43,455 nucleotides of DNA from Actinomyces urogenitalis DSM 15434 (GCF_000159035.1 NZ_DS999574.1:1197431-1240885); one strand, 5' to 3'. Positions 7,710 through 16,609 are shown, counted from the first letter of the stretch. Program-made: numbers and translations. Notes: a model not told the origin generated them from the letters alone.

Positions 7710-9617
7710 TCAGTCCTGCGGGCCCTTCTTGGTCGTGGAGTAGATGTCCGCCACGACGTCGGCGTAGACCTTCATCACCGCCGCGCGCTTGACCTTGAGC
7801 GAAGGCGTGAGCAGCCCGTTGGCCTCGGTGAAGTCCGTGGTCAGCACCCGGTAGGTGCGGATGGACTCCGCACGCGAGACCGCCCGGTTGGTCCGGGCGA
7901 CGGCGCGGTCCAGCGCCGCCAGGATCTCCGGGTTGGTCGAGGCCTCAACCACGTCCATCTCCGGCAGGCCGTGGTTCCTCAGCCACTGCGGCAGCATCTC
8001 GGCGTCCAGGGTGATGAGGGCGGAGATGAAGGGCTCGCCGTCACCCACCACGAGGACCTGGCTGACCAAGGGGTGGCCGCGCAGACGGTCCTCCAGGATC
8101 GAGGGCGCCACGTTCTTGCCCCCGGCGGTGACGATGAGCTCCTTGCGCCGGCCCGTGATCCGCACCCAGCCGTCGGCGTCGATCGAGCCGATGTCCCCGG
8201 TGCGGAACCAGCCGTCGGAGGTGAAGACCTCGGCGTCGGCGGGGTTGTTGTGGTAGCGCGGGAAGACGGACAGGCCTCGCACCTGCAGCTCGCCGTCGTC
8301 GGCCACACGGATGTGCATGCCCGGCACAGGCGGCCCGACGGTGCCGATCTTGTTACGGATGTCAAGGTTGACGGTGGCCGGGCCGATGGTCTCGGTCAGG
8401 CCGTAGCCCTCGAGGACGACCAGGCCGATGCCGCGGTAGAAGTGGCCCAGGCGCTCACCCAGCGGGCCTCCGCCCGAGATCGCGTAGCGGGCATTGGGCC
8501 CCAGCAGCGCCCGCAGCTGGCGGTAGACCAGGCGATCGGCCAGTGTGTGGGCGGCCTTGAGAGCCGGCGAGGGACCTGCCTCGGTGTCCAGGGCCCGGGA
8601 GTAGGAGACTGCGACCTTCGCCGCCCAGCGGAAGGTCTTGAGCTTGGCGCCCGAGCCGGCCTTGGCGTCAGCGGCGTTGTAGATCTTCTCCAGCACGCGC
8701 GGGACCGCGAGCACGTAGGTGGGGGCGAAGGCCTGGAGGTCAGGCAGCAAGGTCTTGGCGTCTGGGGTGTGGCCGAGCACGCCCTGGCCACCGATGGCCA
8801 GCAGCTGGAGGAAACGCGCGTAGGCGTGGGCCAGGGGGAGGAAGAGCAGGAGCCGGCTGTCCGGGCTGAACAGCAGGTCCGGGATCCACCGCACACCGTT
8901 CCATGCCAGGCCGGCGCAGTTGGTGTGGGTCAGCTCCACCCCCTTGGGACGGCCGGTGGTGCCAGAGGTGTAGATGATGGAGTACAGGTCGTCTCCGCGC
9001 AGAGCGGCGGTGCGGGCCTCCACCTCCTCGCGCGGTACGCTGGCCCCGGCGACGGTGAGCTCGGTCAAGGCATCGTGGTCCAGGGATAGGATCTCGGCTA
9101 CTGGCGCCTGCGGGTCGGCTGCGCGGCGGGCCGCGACGGCCTGACGCACGATCTCGGCCAGGGCGACGGACTCGGTGATGACTAGACGCAGGCCCGCGTC
9201 AGCCAGGATCCACTCGATCTGCTCGGCAGAGTCGGTCTCGTAGATCGGCACGGAGACGAGGCCGGCACGAGCGATCGCCATGTCCAGCAGCGTCCACTCA
9301 TACGAGGTGTGCGCCATGAGCCCCACCGTCTGGCCCGGCTCCAGGCCCCGAGCCACCAGACCCGCGGCCACGCGCGCCACCTCCTCACCGAAGCTGCGGG
9401 CGCTGACCGCAACCCAGGTGTTGCCCAGGGGCGACTTGCGTTCGATCAGGGTGGCCTCGGGCAGGCGCTCGATGCGGTCAGCCAGGAGCCAGGGAACGGT
9501 CCAGGTTGGCTCAGGAGTCTTGACGAGCGGAGAGATCGCGACGCCGTCGACCACCGATGGAGAACCGGCGATGGAAGGAGTGGCTTGTGACTCAGTCTGC
9601 TGGGTACGTGAACTCAC
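7710..9617 (-). CDS. Long-chain fatty-acid--CoA ligase, paralogue 2
   Basis: This is a second AMP-forming acyl-CoA synthetase (635 aa), clearly homologous to its neighbour over the whole length. Identical blocks include AHTSYEWTLLD, YTSGTTGRPKG, GPLGERLGHFYRG, EGYGLTET, TGRRKELIVTAGGKNVAP and the C-terminal ANGLLTPSLKV. Loop and N-terminal sequences differ, so this is an older tandem duplication and not a recent copy. The start is GTG at 9617. GATAAT ends 6 nt upstream and there is no ribosome binding site, so the mRNA is probably leaderless. The two enzymes may differ in chain length preference, which the sequence alone cannot show. Confidence 0.9.
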   Translation of the reverse strand: MSSRTQQTESQATPSIAGSPSVVDGVAISPLVKTPEPTWTVPWLLADRIERLPEATLIERKSPLGNTWVAVSARSFGEEVARVAAGLVARGLEPGQTVGLMAHTSYEWTLLDMAIARAGLVSVPIYETDSAEQIEWILADAGLRLVITESVALAEIVRQAVAARRAADPQAPVAEILSLDHDALTELTVAGASVPREEVEARTAALRGDDLYSIIYTSGTTGRPKGVELTHTNCAGLAWNGVRWIPDLLFSPDSRLLLFLPLAHAYARFLQLLAIGGQGVLGHTPDAKTLLPDLQAFAPTYVLAVPRVLEKIYNAADAKAGSGAKLKTFRWAAKVAVSYSRALDTEAGPSPALKAAHTLADRLVYRQLRALLGPNARYAISGGGPLGERLGHFYRGIGLVVLEGYGLTETIGPATVNLDIRNKIGTVGPPVPGMHIRVADDGELQVRGLSVFPRYHNNPADAEVFTSDGWFRTGDIGSIDADGWVRITGRRKELIVTAGGKNVAPSILEDRLRGHPLVSQVLVVGDGEPFISALITLDAEMLPQWLRNHGLPEMDVVEASTNPEILAALDRAVARTNRAVSRAESIRTYRVLTTDFTEANGLLTPSLKVKRAAVMKVYADVVADIYSTTKKGPQD

Positions 9618-9623
9618 CGCGGC

Positions 9624-9629
9624 ATTATC
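9624..9629 (-). promoter_or_regulatory. -10 element of a leaderless promoter (acyl-CoA ligase 2)
   Basis: GATAAT (minus strand, 9629-9624) is a 5/6 match to TATAAT and lies 6 nt before the GTG start. It is the best-matching leaderless -10 in the window. Confidence 0.6.
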
Positions 9630-9754
9630 TCAGGCTGGCCCGCACGGCGCCGCCGTGACGAGCCACAGATCGACCACGCTCGGCCCTGAGGATTTCCTCA
9701 AAAGCCTTGGGGTATCTGGTCTGACGGGACGTAGGTCGGGGAAACGGCCTGTGA

Positions 9755-9760
9755 TAGCGT
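9755..9760 (+). promoter_or_regulatory. Likely -10 element for the lipoprotein gene
   Basis: TAGCGT, within TGATAGCGT, would start transcription near 9767. That leaves a leader of about 70 nt with a normal ribosome binding site before the ATG at 9837. Confidence 0.4.
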
Positions 9761-9836
9761 CAGCGAGTCGGTGCTGGTGGCTGCGCTCTGCCGGTGGCCG
9801 ACCTTCCCCATCCTGACATCCCCCGAAGGACCGCGC

Positions 9837-10976
9837 ATGCGTACACGTCCTGTGATCGCCGTCGTCGCTATGGCTGCTCTGGCAGTGGCTGGAGCACTGA
9901 GCGCCTGCTCCTCCAAGGAGCCAGTGGCGGTCACTGCGCTCACGCCGTCAGCCTCCGCCAGCGCCGAGCCGAGCGTCAACCCGGTCTTTGTCAAGGCTGC
10001 CAAGGTCTATCGGCAGGTCCTGGCTGATCCGGCTCCATACCTTGGGCTCGATGCGGGCGTGAGCGCGCAGGAGGTCACCTACACCCTCGACCCGCTCGGG
10101 GACGCCTCCACGCCTCGCCTGGTCCTGCAGGCGATGAACCTGGGGCAGGGCCAGGAGACGATCGGCGTCCTGCGTTTCATCAGCGTCCAGCCAGAGGGAG
10201 ACGACGTCACGGTCCTGGACGCCGACTACTCCGTCGGCGTGGCCAGTGCCGGGGGCTTTCGGGGGCAGGTGGCTCGTTCCTCCCAGGGCAAGGGTTTGAT
10301 CTACACCTGGTGGCTCTCGGGCACCGGTGAGGGATCGGTGACCCGGATCACGGCGGGCGCGACCGGGTTCACGCAGGAGCAGCTGTGTGAGGGACAAGTT
10401 GTGCAGGTCTCTTGCCTGCCCGACGGCGAGCAGGGCGAGGAGATCTCCTGGACCGACGCCTCGGACACGAGTCTGCTTGACGCTCTGGAGTCCGGGACGT
10501 GGGACCCGACAGCCTCCGCCTCGCCGGCTAGTGACCAGGGATCGGTCGGTCAGGGCACGCCACTCGGGCAGGGAGGAAAGCTGACCAAGGACCGGCCTGC
10601 TGCCACCAGCCCCAACGGGGACCCGGTCTACACCGGCACTGTGCACATGACTGACTACGACGGAGTGCTCGCCCTGCAGGGGCAGCAGGATCCGAATCCC
10701 GGGTCAGGCCAGTACACCCCTGGACCCTATGCGCTGCTGGTCCTGGACCAGCCGCAGGAGGTCACAGCGACCAACGGCGACGGGCAGGGAACGTCCTCGC
10801 GCACCGCCTCCATGGTGCTGCTGGGCTACGCGGAGCAGGCCTCGGCGTGGAGCCAGTACGACGGCCAGCGAATCTCGGTGTCTCACCCCGCCGCTCAGAC
10901 CTTCTGGCCCTCGGACACCTCCCTGCCTCTGGGAGAGCCGCGTCTGAACGGCGCCGCGACGCTCCTGTCACGCTAA
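9837..10976 (+). CDS. Secreted lipoprotein of unknown function (379 aa)
   Basis: I do not recognise the family. The product begins with a typical lipoprotein signal: RTRP, a hydrophobic stretch of about 17 residues (VIAVVAMAALAVAGA) and the lipobox LSAC, with the modified Cys near residue 25. A Ser/Ala/Pro-rich linker follows (TALTPSASASAEPS). The mature part has no membrane segment. A second low-complexity, Gly/Gln-rich stretch lies around residues 225-275, possibly separating two extracellular domains. The ATG at 9837 has GAAGGA 6 nt upstream, so I reject the longer frame from 9771. It stands alone, transcribed divergently from the acyl-CoA ligases. Confidence 0.8.
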   Translation: MRTRPVIAVVAMAALAVAGALSACSSKEPVAVTALTPSASASAEPSVNPVFVKAAKVYRQVLADPAPYLGLDAGVSAQEVTYTLDPLGDASTPRLVLQAMNLGQGQETIGVLRFISVQPEGDDVTVLDADYSVGVASAGGFRGQVARSSQGKGLIYTWWLSGTGEGSVTRITAGATGFTQEQLCEGQVVQVSCLPDGEQGEEISWTDASDTSLLDALESGTWDPTASASPASDQGSVGQGTPLGQGGKLTKDRPAATSPNGDPVYTGTVHMTDYDGVLALQGQQDPNPGSGQYTPGPYALLVLDQPQEVTATNGDGQGTSSRTASMVLLGYAEQASAWSQYDGQRISVSHPAAQTFWPSDTSLPLGEPRLNGAATLLSR

Positions 10977-11095
10977 GGACCACGGCTGCGACGACGTCGG
11001 CCTGGGGACACCTGGGTAGGCTGAGCCGCAGTCCGGGGCTGAGCGTGATGCCAGCCCGCCTCGCGCCAGTGGGCGCCAAGCCAAGGAGAGCAGAT

Positions 11096-11401
11096 ATGGC
11101 CCTGACCAAGAAGCAGGTCAAGCAGCTGCGGTCGCTGGGACACCACCTCGATCCGCAGGTCATGATCGGCAAGAACGGGCTGACTCCAGGACTGGTGGCC
11201 CAGGCCGAGGCCACGATTGACCAGCGTGAGCTCATCAAGTGCTCGGTCCTGGAGTCCAGTCCCGTGGAGGCCAAGGAGGCGGCTGGTGCGCTGGCCGGAG
11301 AGCTGGAGGCGGAGGTCGTCCAGGTCATCGGCGGCCGTTTCATCCTCTACCGGCGCACGCGCCGTGACGACGTCAAGCCCCTGGAGCTTGTGCGGGACTG
11401 A
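11096..11401 (+). CDS. yhbY: YhbY-type RNA-binding protein (CRM domain)
   Basis: This is a single CRS1/YhbY (CRM) domain protein of 101 aa. The family binds pre-50S particles and takes part in ribosome assembly. The signature is seen in LTKKQVKQLRSLGHHLDP, the GKNGLT loop that corresponds to the RNA-binding turn, the helix GLVAQAEATIDQRELIKCSV and the terminal strand VVQVIGGRFILYRR. The ATG at 11096 has AAGGAGAG at 11083-11090. The longer frame starting at 10847 overlaps the lipoprotein gene and is not credible. It faces the DNA glycosylase gene across a 350-bp gap. Confidence 0.92.
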   Translation: MALTKKQVKQLRSLGHHLDPQVMIGKNGLTPGLVAQAEATIDQRELIKCSVLESSPVEAKEAAGALAGELEAEVVQVIGGRFILYRRTRRDDVKPLELVRD

Positions 11402-11532
11402 GCGCTGAGGGCGCGGGGCGTCCAGGGCTGTCGCTTCAGTGACCGGGGCCGCTGCATCGTGGTCTGAAAGGTGCCTTGTCGCCGTCGTCGGGGTGGCTGG
11501 GGCGTGCTTTGCTGACTGGACCGGCGTTCTGC

Positions 11533-11577
11533 TGATTGGTGCGTACTTGCCAGGCTCTGGCAGGCACGCACCAATCA
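11533..11577. terminator. Very strong 21-bp hairpin after yhbY
   Basis: The arms 11533-11553 and 11557-11577 pair over 21 positions, with one A-C mismatch and one G-U wobble, around a 3-nt loop. It lies between convergent genes and could end transcription from either side. The arms also carry two copies of the 13-nt motif described in the next entry, so it may be part of a repeat element and not a plain terminator. Confidence 0.6.
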
Positions 11578-11693
11578 ACAGGGCACGTAGCAATCGACAA
11601 CCGTGCGTCTCAAAGCAGGATCCGCTGCCTGCACGGGCCGCCGGCAGACACGCCACAGTCACCGATGCACGCAGCAATCGGGAACCTGCGTCT
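11534..11693. repeat. Cluster of four copies of a 13-nt motif in a gene-free gap
   Basis: The gap 11402-11751 contains no credible gene. In it the motif GYACGYASCAATC occurs at 11534-11546 (reversed), 11564-11576, 11583-11595 and 11667-11679. The last two copies belong to longer near-identical units of 27-28 nt (11583-11610 and 11667-11693) that share GCACGYAGCAATC, then AACC and TGCGTCT. Each unit has short complementary ends (GCACG and CGTGC, or ACGCA and TGCGT). I know of no family with this pattern. It could be a small mobile repeat, a protein-binding array or a structured RNA. Confidence 0.6.
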
Positions 11694-11751
11694 GACTGGC
11701 GGTTCGCCGTGTGCTCCTACACGTGCAGTGTCGATGCCGCGGACGGGTCTC

Positions 11752-12447
11752 CTACCGGGGGAGCGTGGCGCGTACCTGCCGCAGGAGGTCCTTGGTCTCG
11801 GGCGGAATCCGCGTCGCGTCCAGGCACTTGGCGATCGCCTTGCGGCGTACCGAGACTGAGAGTCGGCCAGCCAGCTCCTCCTGGGTCAGCCACGGCAGTG
11901 CGGTGCCCGGCTGCTTGGTCACGGCAGTGGCCAGGTACCAGGCGACCATCATCTCCAGGTAGTACTCCTGCGACGTCACTGATGCCACCAGCTCCACGAG
12001 CTCGGGGCGAAAGGCCTCACCCAGGAAGAACTCCATGAGGACACCGATACCGAAGCGACGGGTGTACAGGTGCTCGGCCGCGATCCACCGCCGGGCGGCG
12101 GCCTCCAGCGTCGGCAGGTCACGGCGCAGGGGCTTGGCGCTCATCGAATCGCACACGGCCCAGTTGTCGATGTAAGGCAGGAAGGCCTCGGCGCCGTCGA
12201 GAAACTGCTGGGGGTCCTTGGACTGGCTAAGCAGCAGGCCGTGGAGCATGTTCTCGTCAAAGAGCCGGTGAGGCAGGGTCTGGAGGAACTCGGCGACCTC
12301 CCCGGGACGCTCCCGCCAGGACTCCTTGGCGTAGGCGCGCAGCGCGGGCACGCGCGCCCCCATGATCGTGTCGGGGTCGATATGCGGCACCAGACGGGCG
12401 ACGAAGTCGGCGTTGCCGGGGTCCGCGAGGTGGGCCACGCTCAGCAT
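11752..12447 (-). CDS. DNA alkylation repair protein (AlkD-like HEAT-repeat glycosylase)
   Basis: This family excises alkylated bases (3-methyladenine and 7-methylguanine type lesions) using a superhelix of HEAT-like repeats. The 231-residue protein shows the conserved central block YIDNWAVCDSMSAKPLRRD and the helix pair RFGIGVLMEFFL. An expected tryptophan- and tyrosine-rich groove follows (EYYLEMMVAWYLAT). The C-terminus has VRRKAIAKCLDATRIPPE. The long open frame continuing to 12765 is a shadow: the true ATG at 12447 is preceded by CACAAT plus 6 nt and no ribosome binding site, so a leaderless mRNA is likely. It is a single-gene unit divergent from valS. Confidence 0.88.
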   Translation of the reverse strand: MLSVAHLADPGNADFVARLVPHIDPDTIMGARVPALRAYAKESWRERPGEVAEFLQTLPHRLFDENMLHGLLLSQSKDPQQFLDGAEAFLPYIDNWAVCDSMSAKPLRRDLPTLEAAARRWIAAEHLYTRRFGIGVLMEFFLGEAFRPELVELVASVTSQEYYLEMMVAWYLATAVTKQPGTALPWLTQEELAGRLSVSVRRKAIAKCLDATRIPPETKDLLRQVRATLPR

Positions 12448-12453
12448 GGCTCT

Positions 12454-12459
12454 ATTGTG
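12454..12459 (-). promoter_or_regulatory. -10 element of a leaderless promoter (AlkD-like gene)
   Basis: CACAAT (minus strand) is followed by 6 nt and the ATG at 12447. No Shine-Dalgarno sequence is present. Confidence 0.45.
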
Positions 12460-12640
12460 CCTGGTCCATGGCGCGAGCACGCCGTTGGTCGGGGAGGAGG
12501 GCACGTCGACAGATGACGTCGGTGCGCCATGCCAGGTCGCCTGGATGCTCGTGGCGCGGGGCGACGTCGTAGCCCACCTCACAGGGCGGGAGCGCCGCCC
12601 GCTTGGGGCTCTCCCTGGTGACCATGACAGAATCAGGGCC

Positions 12641-15454
12641 ATGTCTGGAACTGAGCCCTCTCCGCGGATCCTCCCCTCCGAGCTCCACAGCCCCCGAGTC
12701 CCCAGCAAGGTCAGCGCCGACGGTCTGGAGGCCGCCTGGGGCAAGCGCTGGGAGGAGGACGGCACCTACGCCTTCGACCGCTCCGCCGAGCGTCATGAGG
12801 TCTACTCCATCGACACCCCGCCGCCCACGGTCTCCGGCTCCCTGCACGTGGGCCACGTCTTCTCCTACACCCACACTGACACCGTCGCTCGTTACCAGCG
12901 CATGCGCGGCATGTCCGTCTTCTACCCCATGGGCTGGGATGACAACGGCTTGCCCACCGAGCGCCGCGTGCAGAACTACTTCGGCGTGCGCTGCGACCCG
13001 TCCCTGCCCTACGACCCCGACTTCGTCCCCCCGCACGCCGGTGGCGAGGGCAAGTCCATCAAGGCTGCCGACCAGGTGCCGATCTCGCGACGTAACTTCG
13101 TCGAGCTGTGCGAGCGCCTGACTGTTGAGGACGAGGCTCAGTTCGAGGCACTGTGGCGTCACCTTGGCCTGTCGGTTGACTGGAAGCAGAACTACCAGAC
13201 CATCGGCGTGCGGGCCCGCAAGGTGGCTCAGGCCGCCTTCCTGCGCAACCTCGCTCGTGGCGAGGCCTACCAGGCCGCGGCCCCTGGCCTGTGGGACGTG
13301 ACCTTCCAGACCGCCGTCGCCCAGGCTGAGCTCGAGTCGCGCGAGTACCCGGGTTTCTACCACCGCCTGGCCTTCCACGTCGTCGACCCTGCCGCGGCCC
13401 AGGCCGCCAAGGACGCCGGCGCCCCCATCGAGGAGGGCCCGGCCGGTACCGCGGACATCTGCATCGAGACCACGAGACCCGAGCTCCTGCCGGCCTGCGT
13501 GGCCCTCATCGCCCACCCTGACGACGAGCGCTTCAAGCCTCTGTTCGGTACCACCGTCGCCTCCCCGGTCTTCGGCGTCGAGGTCCCCGTCCTGCCCCAC
13601 CCTGAGGCGGAGATGGACAAGGGCGCCGGCATCGCCATGTGCTGTACCTTCGGTGACACCACGGACATCGACTGGTGGCGTGACCTCGACCTGCCCCTGC
13701 GCGCGATCCTGCGTAAGGACGGTCGCCTGGAGACCGAGACCCCCGAGTGGATCACCGACGCCCACGGCCGCGAGGTCTATGAGGCGATGGCTGGCAAGAC
13801 CACCTTCTCCGCTCGCAAGGTCCTGGTTGATGAGCTGACGGCGACCGGCGAGATGCGCGGCGAGCCCACCAAGACGGTGCGTCAGACCAACTTCTTCGAG
13901 AAGGGCGACAAGCCCCTGGAGATCGTCACCTCTCGCCAGTGGTACATCCGCAACGGTGGCAAGGCCTGGACCAACCCGGCCACCGGTAAGGACCTGAACG
14001 CTGAGCTGCTGGAGCGCGGCGCGGAGCTCGACTTCCACCCCGACTTCATGCGGGTGCGTTACGAGAACTGGGTCAAGGGGCTGAACAACGACTGGCTGAT
14101 CTCCCGCCAGCGCTTCTTCGGCGTCCCCTTCCCGCTGTGGTACAAGGTCGGCGCCGACGGCGAGGTCGACTACGACGCGATCATCACCCCTGAGGAGTCC
14201 GCCCTGCCAGTGGACCCGTCCTCTGACCCGGCTCCCGGCTACACCGAGGACCAGCGTGGGGTGCCCGGCGGCTTCGTCGGTGAGCTCGACATCATGGACA
14301 CCTGGGCCACCTCCTCCCTGTCCCCGCAGCTGGTCTCGGGCTGGCTGGAGGACGAGGACCTCTTCGCTCGTGTCTACCCCATGGACCTGCGCCCGCAGGG
14401 CCAGGACATCATCCGTACCTGGCTGTTCTCCTCCGTGGTGCGTGCTGACCTGGAGTTCGGCGCTCTGCCCTGGAAGCACGCTGGCATCTCCGGGTGGATC
14501 CTGGACTCTGACCACAAGAAGATGTCCAAGTCCAAGGGCAATGTGGTCACGCCCATGGGTCTGCTGGACAAGTACGGTTCGGACGCCGTGCGCTACTGGG
14601 CTGCTTCGGCCCGCCTGGGACTGGACCCGGCCTTCGAGGAGGCCCAGATCAAGGTTGGCCGCCGCCTGGCAATCAAGGTCCTCAACGCCTCCAAGTTCGC
14701 TCTGTCGATGGGCGTGCCGTGGGACGCTGACGAGGCGACGCTGGCTGCCGTGCCAGCCCCGAGCCTGGACGTGACCAAGGTGACCGAGCCGATTGACCGG
14801 GCGGTGCTGGCCGCGCTGGCTGGCGTCGTCGACACCGCGACGGCTGCCTTCGACCGCTACGAGCACGCTCGCGCGCTGGAGGCGACGGAGTCCTTCTTCT
14901 GGACCTTCTGCGACGACTACATCGAGCTGGTCAAGGACCGCGCCAACGACTTCGAGGGCACGCACGATGCCGCTGCGGTGGCCTCGGCCCGCACCACCCT
15001 CGCTATTGCGGTGGACACCTTTGTGCGCCTGTTCGCTCCCTTCCTGCCCTTCGTCACCGAGGAGGTGTGGTCCTGGTACCGCACCGGTTCGGTGCACCGC
15101 GCTGCCTGGCCCACCGCCGAGGGGCTGCGGGCGGGCGCCGGCGAGGCGGACGCCGAGCTCGTGGTGCATGCTGGTGTAGCGCTTGCGGCGCTGCGCAAGG
15201 TGAAGTCGGAGGCCAAGGTCAGTCAGAAGACGCCGATCCTCTCGGCGAGCCTGACCGTGGCTCCGGAGCTGGTCGCGGCGGTGGAGGCCGTGCGCGCTGA
15301 CCTGCTGGAGGCCGCCAAGGTCACCGGTACCTTCGAGGTCGCGGCTGGCGCGCCGTCGGCCGCCGGGACGACGGCGGAGGGGGACGAGGCCGTCCAGGCG
15401 GCTCCCGTAACGGTCACTGCCGTCGAGCTGGGGGAGCCTCCGGCCAAGCGCTGA
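12641..15454 (+). CDS. valS: Valine--tRNA ligase
   Basis: This is a class I aminoacyl-tRNA synthetase that charges tRNA-Val and edits mischarged threonine. The 937-residue protein has the HIGH motif as HVGH (69-72) in PPPTVSGSLHVGHV and KMSKS at 627-631. The editing (CP1) domain lies between them, with TTRPELLPACVALIAHPDD, and the anticodon-binding domain and a short C-terminal region follow. MGWDDNGLPTERRVQN is typical of the archaeal-like, type 2 ValS that many actinobacteria carry. The ATG at 12641 is preceded by CAGAAT and 7 nt, without a convincing ribosome binding site. I reject the upstream frame from 12362, which overlaps the divergent gene. A 1007-residue open frame on the opposite strand is a GC-bias shadow. 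Confidence 0.96.
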   Translation: MSGTEPSPRILPSELHSPRVPSKVSADGLEAAWGKRWEEDGTYAFDRSAERHEVYSIDTPPPTVSGSLHVGHVFSYTHTDTVARYQRMRGMSVFYPMGWDDNGLPTERRVQNYFGVRCDPSLPYDPDFVPPHAGGEGKSIKAADQVPISRRNFVELCERLTVEDEAQFEALWRHLGLSVDWKQNYQTIGVRARKVAQAAFLRNLARGEAYQAAAPGLWDVTFQTAVAQAELESREYPGFYHRLAFHVVDPAAAQAAKDAGAPIEEGPAGTADICIETTRPELLPACVALIAHPDDERFKPLFGTTVASPVFGVEVPVLPHPEAEMDKGAGIAMCCTFGDTTDIDWWRDLDLPLRAILRKDGRLETETPEWITDAHGREVYEAMAGKTTFSARKVLVDELTATGEMRGEPTKTVRQTNFFEKGDKPLEIVTSRQWYIRNGGKAWTNPATGKDLNAELLERGAELDFHPDFMRVRYENWVKGLNNDWLISRQRFFGVPFPLWYKVGADGEVDYDAIITPEESALPVDPSSDPAPGYTEDQRGVPGGFVGELDIMDTWATSSLSPQLVSGWLEDEDLFARVYPMDLRPQGQDIIRTWLFSSVVRADLEFGALPWKHAGISGWILDSDHKKMSKSKGNVVTPMGLLDKYGSDAVRYWAASARLGLDPAFEEAQIKVGRRLAIKVLNASKFALSMGVPWDADEATLAAVPAPSLDVTKVTEPIDRAVLAALAGVVDTATAAFDRYEHARALEATESFFWTFCDDYIELVKDRANDFEGTHDAAAVASARTTLAIAVDTFVRLFAPFLPFVTEEVWSWYRTGSVHRAAWPTAEGLRAGAGEADAELVVHAGVALAALRKVKSEAKVSQKTPILSASLTVAPELVAAVEAVRADLLEAAKVTGTFEVAAGAPSAAGTTAEGDEAVQAAPVTVTAVELGEPPAKR

Positions 15455-15478
15455 GCTCCACGTTCTGCGTGACATGAC

Positions 15479-15526
15479 GCCACGGGACGGTCCACCGGGA
15501 GAGAATCCGGCGAACCGCCCCGTGGC
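15479..15526. terminator. Bidirectional terminator between valS and the sugar operon
   Basis: The arms 15479-15491 and 15514-15526 form 12 of 13 pairs, with one A-C mismatch. The loop contains a smaller CCGG/CCGG repeat. It serves convergent transcription units: valS on plus and the oxidoreductase operon on minus. Confidence 0.65.
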
Positions 15527-15538
15527 TTCTGCCTGTGA

Positions 15539-16609
15539 CTAGGAGGCTGAGGACACGACCTGCATGGTCGCGCAGTCGACCACACCTCCTTGGTATGCAG
15601 CCGAGATCAGGGCGGCCTCGACGATCGTCGCGGTGCGGGTCCCTGCAGCACCGTCAGGCACGGGGGCGTGCCCGTCGCGGATCCCGCGCTTGAACGCGTC
15701 GATCATCTTGGCGTCGAGGTTCTCACCGAATCCGAGGAAGAGCGCGCGCCTGCCCTCATCGGTCATGCCAGACAGCCCGTGGCCGAACGGCGCGATGTGC
15801 GCGAGCGTCGTGGTTGTCAGCACGTCAAGCGTGAGGCCGCCCCACACAGGTGCCTGGGAGGGCTGGCTCCACGAGCAGTCGATGCTCAGGCTCAGTCCGT
15901 TGGCGTACTCGACCTGAACCAGGCCCGCCGTCTCGGCATCGACGCCGGGGACGGCGCGGTGGAGAATCTGGTTGGAGACCGCGCGGACCCGGACAGGCTC
16001 GGACTCAAACAGCGCGTCGGCCAAGTCGGCGACGTGGACGGTGTGGTCCACGAGTGCTCCACCGCCTGCGAGCCTGGGATCAGTGAACCAACGACGGTCA
16101 CCAACTGGGATCTTGCCGTTATTGGTCCCGCTCAGGGCGACGACGCTGCCAAGCTCGTTGCGCCTGATGGCGGTGGCCAGGTCCTGGAACTCGGCCGCGA
16201 AGCGTACCGGGTAGGCAACCATGAGGAAGACCCCGGCGTCGGCAGCCAGGGCGGTGTAACGCTGAGCCTCGGCGCGGGTTACCGCGAGCGGTTTCTCGCA
16301 CAGCATGGGGACACCGGCCGCTGCGGCCATCTCGATGAGCTCACCGTGGCGGGTGTTCTCGGAGCAGATGATGACTCCGTCGGGTTTCCAGGCGAAGAGC
16401 TCCTCATAGGTGTCGACGTAGCTGACTCCCAGGTGATCGGCTAGTGCCCGGCCGCGCAGCTGCCCGGGTTCAGTGGCAGAGGTCTGTGCACCATCCGGGT
16501 CGGCACACAGTAGCGTGACGTCTGGCATGGAGGCCAGCAGCGTGGCATATCCAGCAGCATGGACATGAGCGAAGGAAGCGACAGCAATCTTGAGTTGACG
16601 CGGCATCAT
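15539..16609 (-). CDS. Gfo/Idh/MocA family oxidoreductase, last gene of the operon
   Basis: This belongs to the family of NAD(P)-dependent sugar and polyol dehydrogenases. The 356-residue protein has an N-terminal Rossmann domain and a C-terminal alpha/beta domain. The catalytic Lys lies in CEKPLA (E105, K106, P107), and the catalytic His region is GGGALVDHTVHVADL at about 182-196 (D188, H189, H192). The usual GxGxxG loop is replaced by VASFAHVHAAG, as in a subset of the family, so cofactor binding may differ. Its start at 16609 overlaps the stop of the preceding gene by 4 nt (ATGA), so the two are translationally coupled. The substrate is unknown, probably the ligand of the adjoining ABC importer or a product of it. 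Confidence 0.88.
   Translation of the reverse strand: MMPRQLKIAVASFAHVHAAGYATLLASMPDVTLLCADPDGAQTSATEPGQLRGRALADHLGVSYVDTYEELFAWKPDGVIICSENTRHGELIEMAAAAGVPMLCEKPLAVTRAEAQRYTALAADAGVFLMVAYPVRFAAEFQDLATAIRRNELGSVVALSGTNNGKIPVGDRRWFTDPRLAGGGALVDHTVHVADLADALFESEPVRVRAVSNQILHRAVPGVDAETAGLVQVEYANGLSLSIDCSWSQPSQAPVWGGLTLDVLTTTTLAHIAPFGHGLSGMTDEGRRALFLGFGENLDAKMIDAFKRGIRDGHAPVPDGAAGTRTATIVEAALISAAYQGGVVDCATMQVVSSAS

Noticed and set aside
12450-12640. T-box or other riboswitch before valS
   Set aside because: The sequence lacks the T-box core and conserved leader blocks, and the likely -10 element lies 7 nt before the ATG, leaving no leader.
12452-15475. Open frame of 1007 codons opposite valS
   Set aside because: It mirrors the third-position GC bias of valS on the other strand, has no recognisable domain or ribosome binding site, and valS itself is certain.
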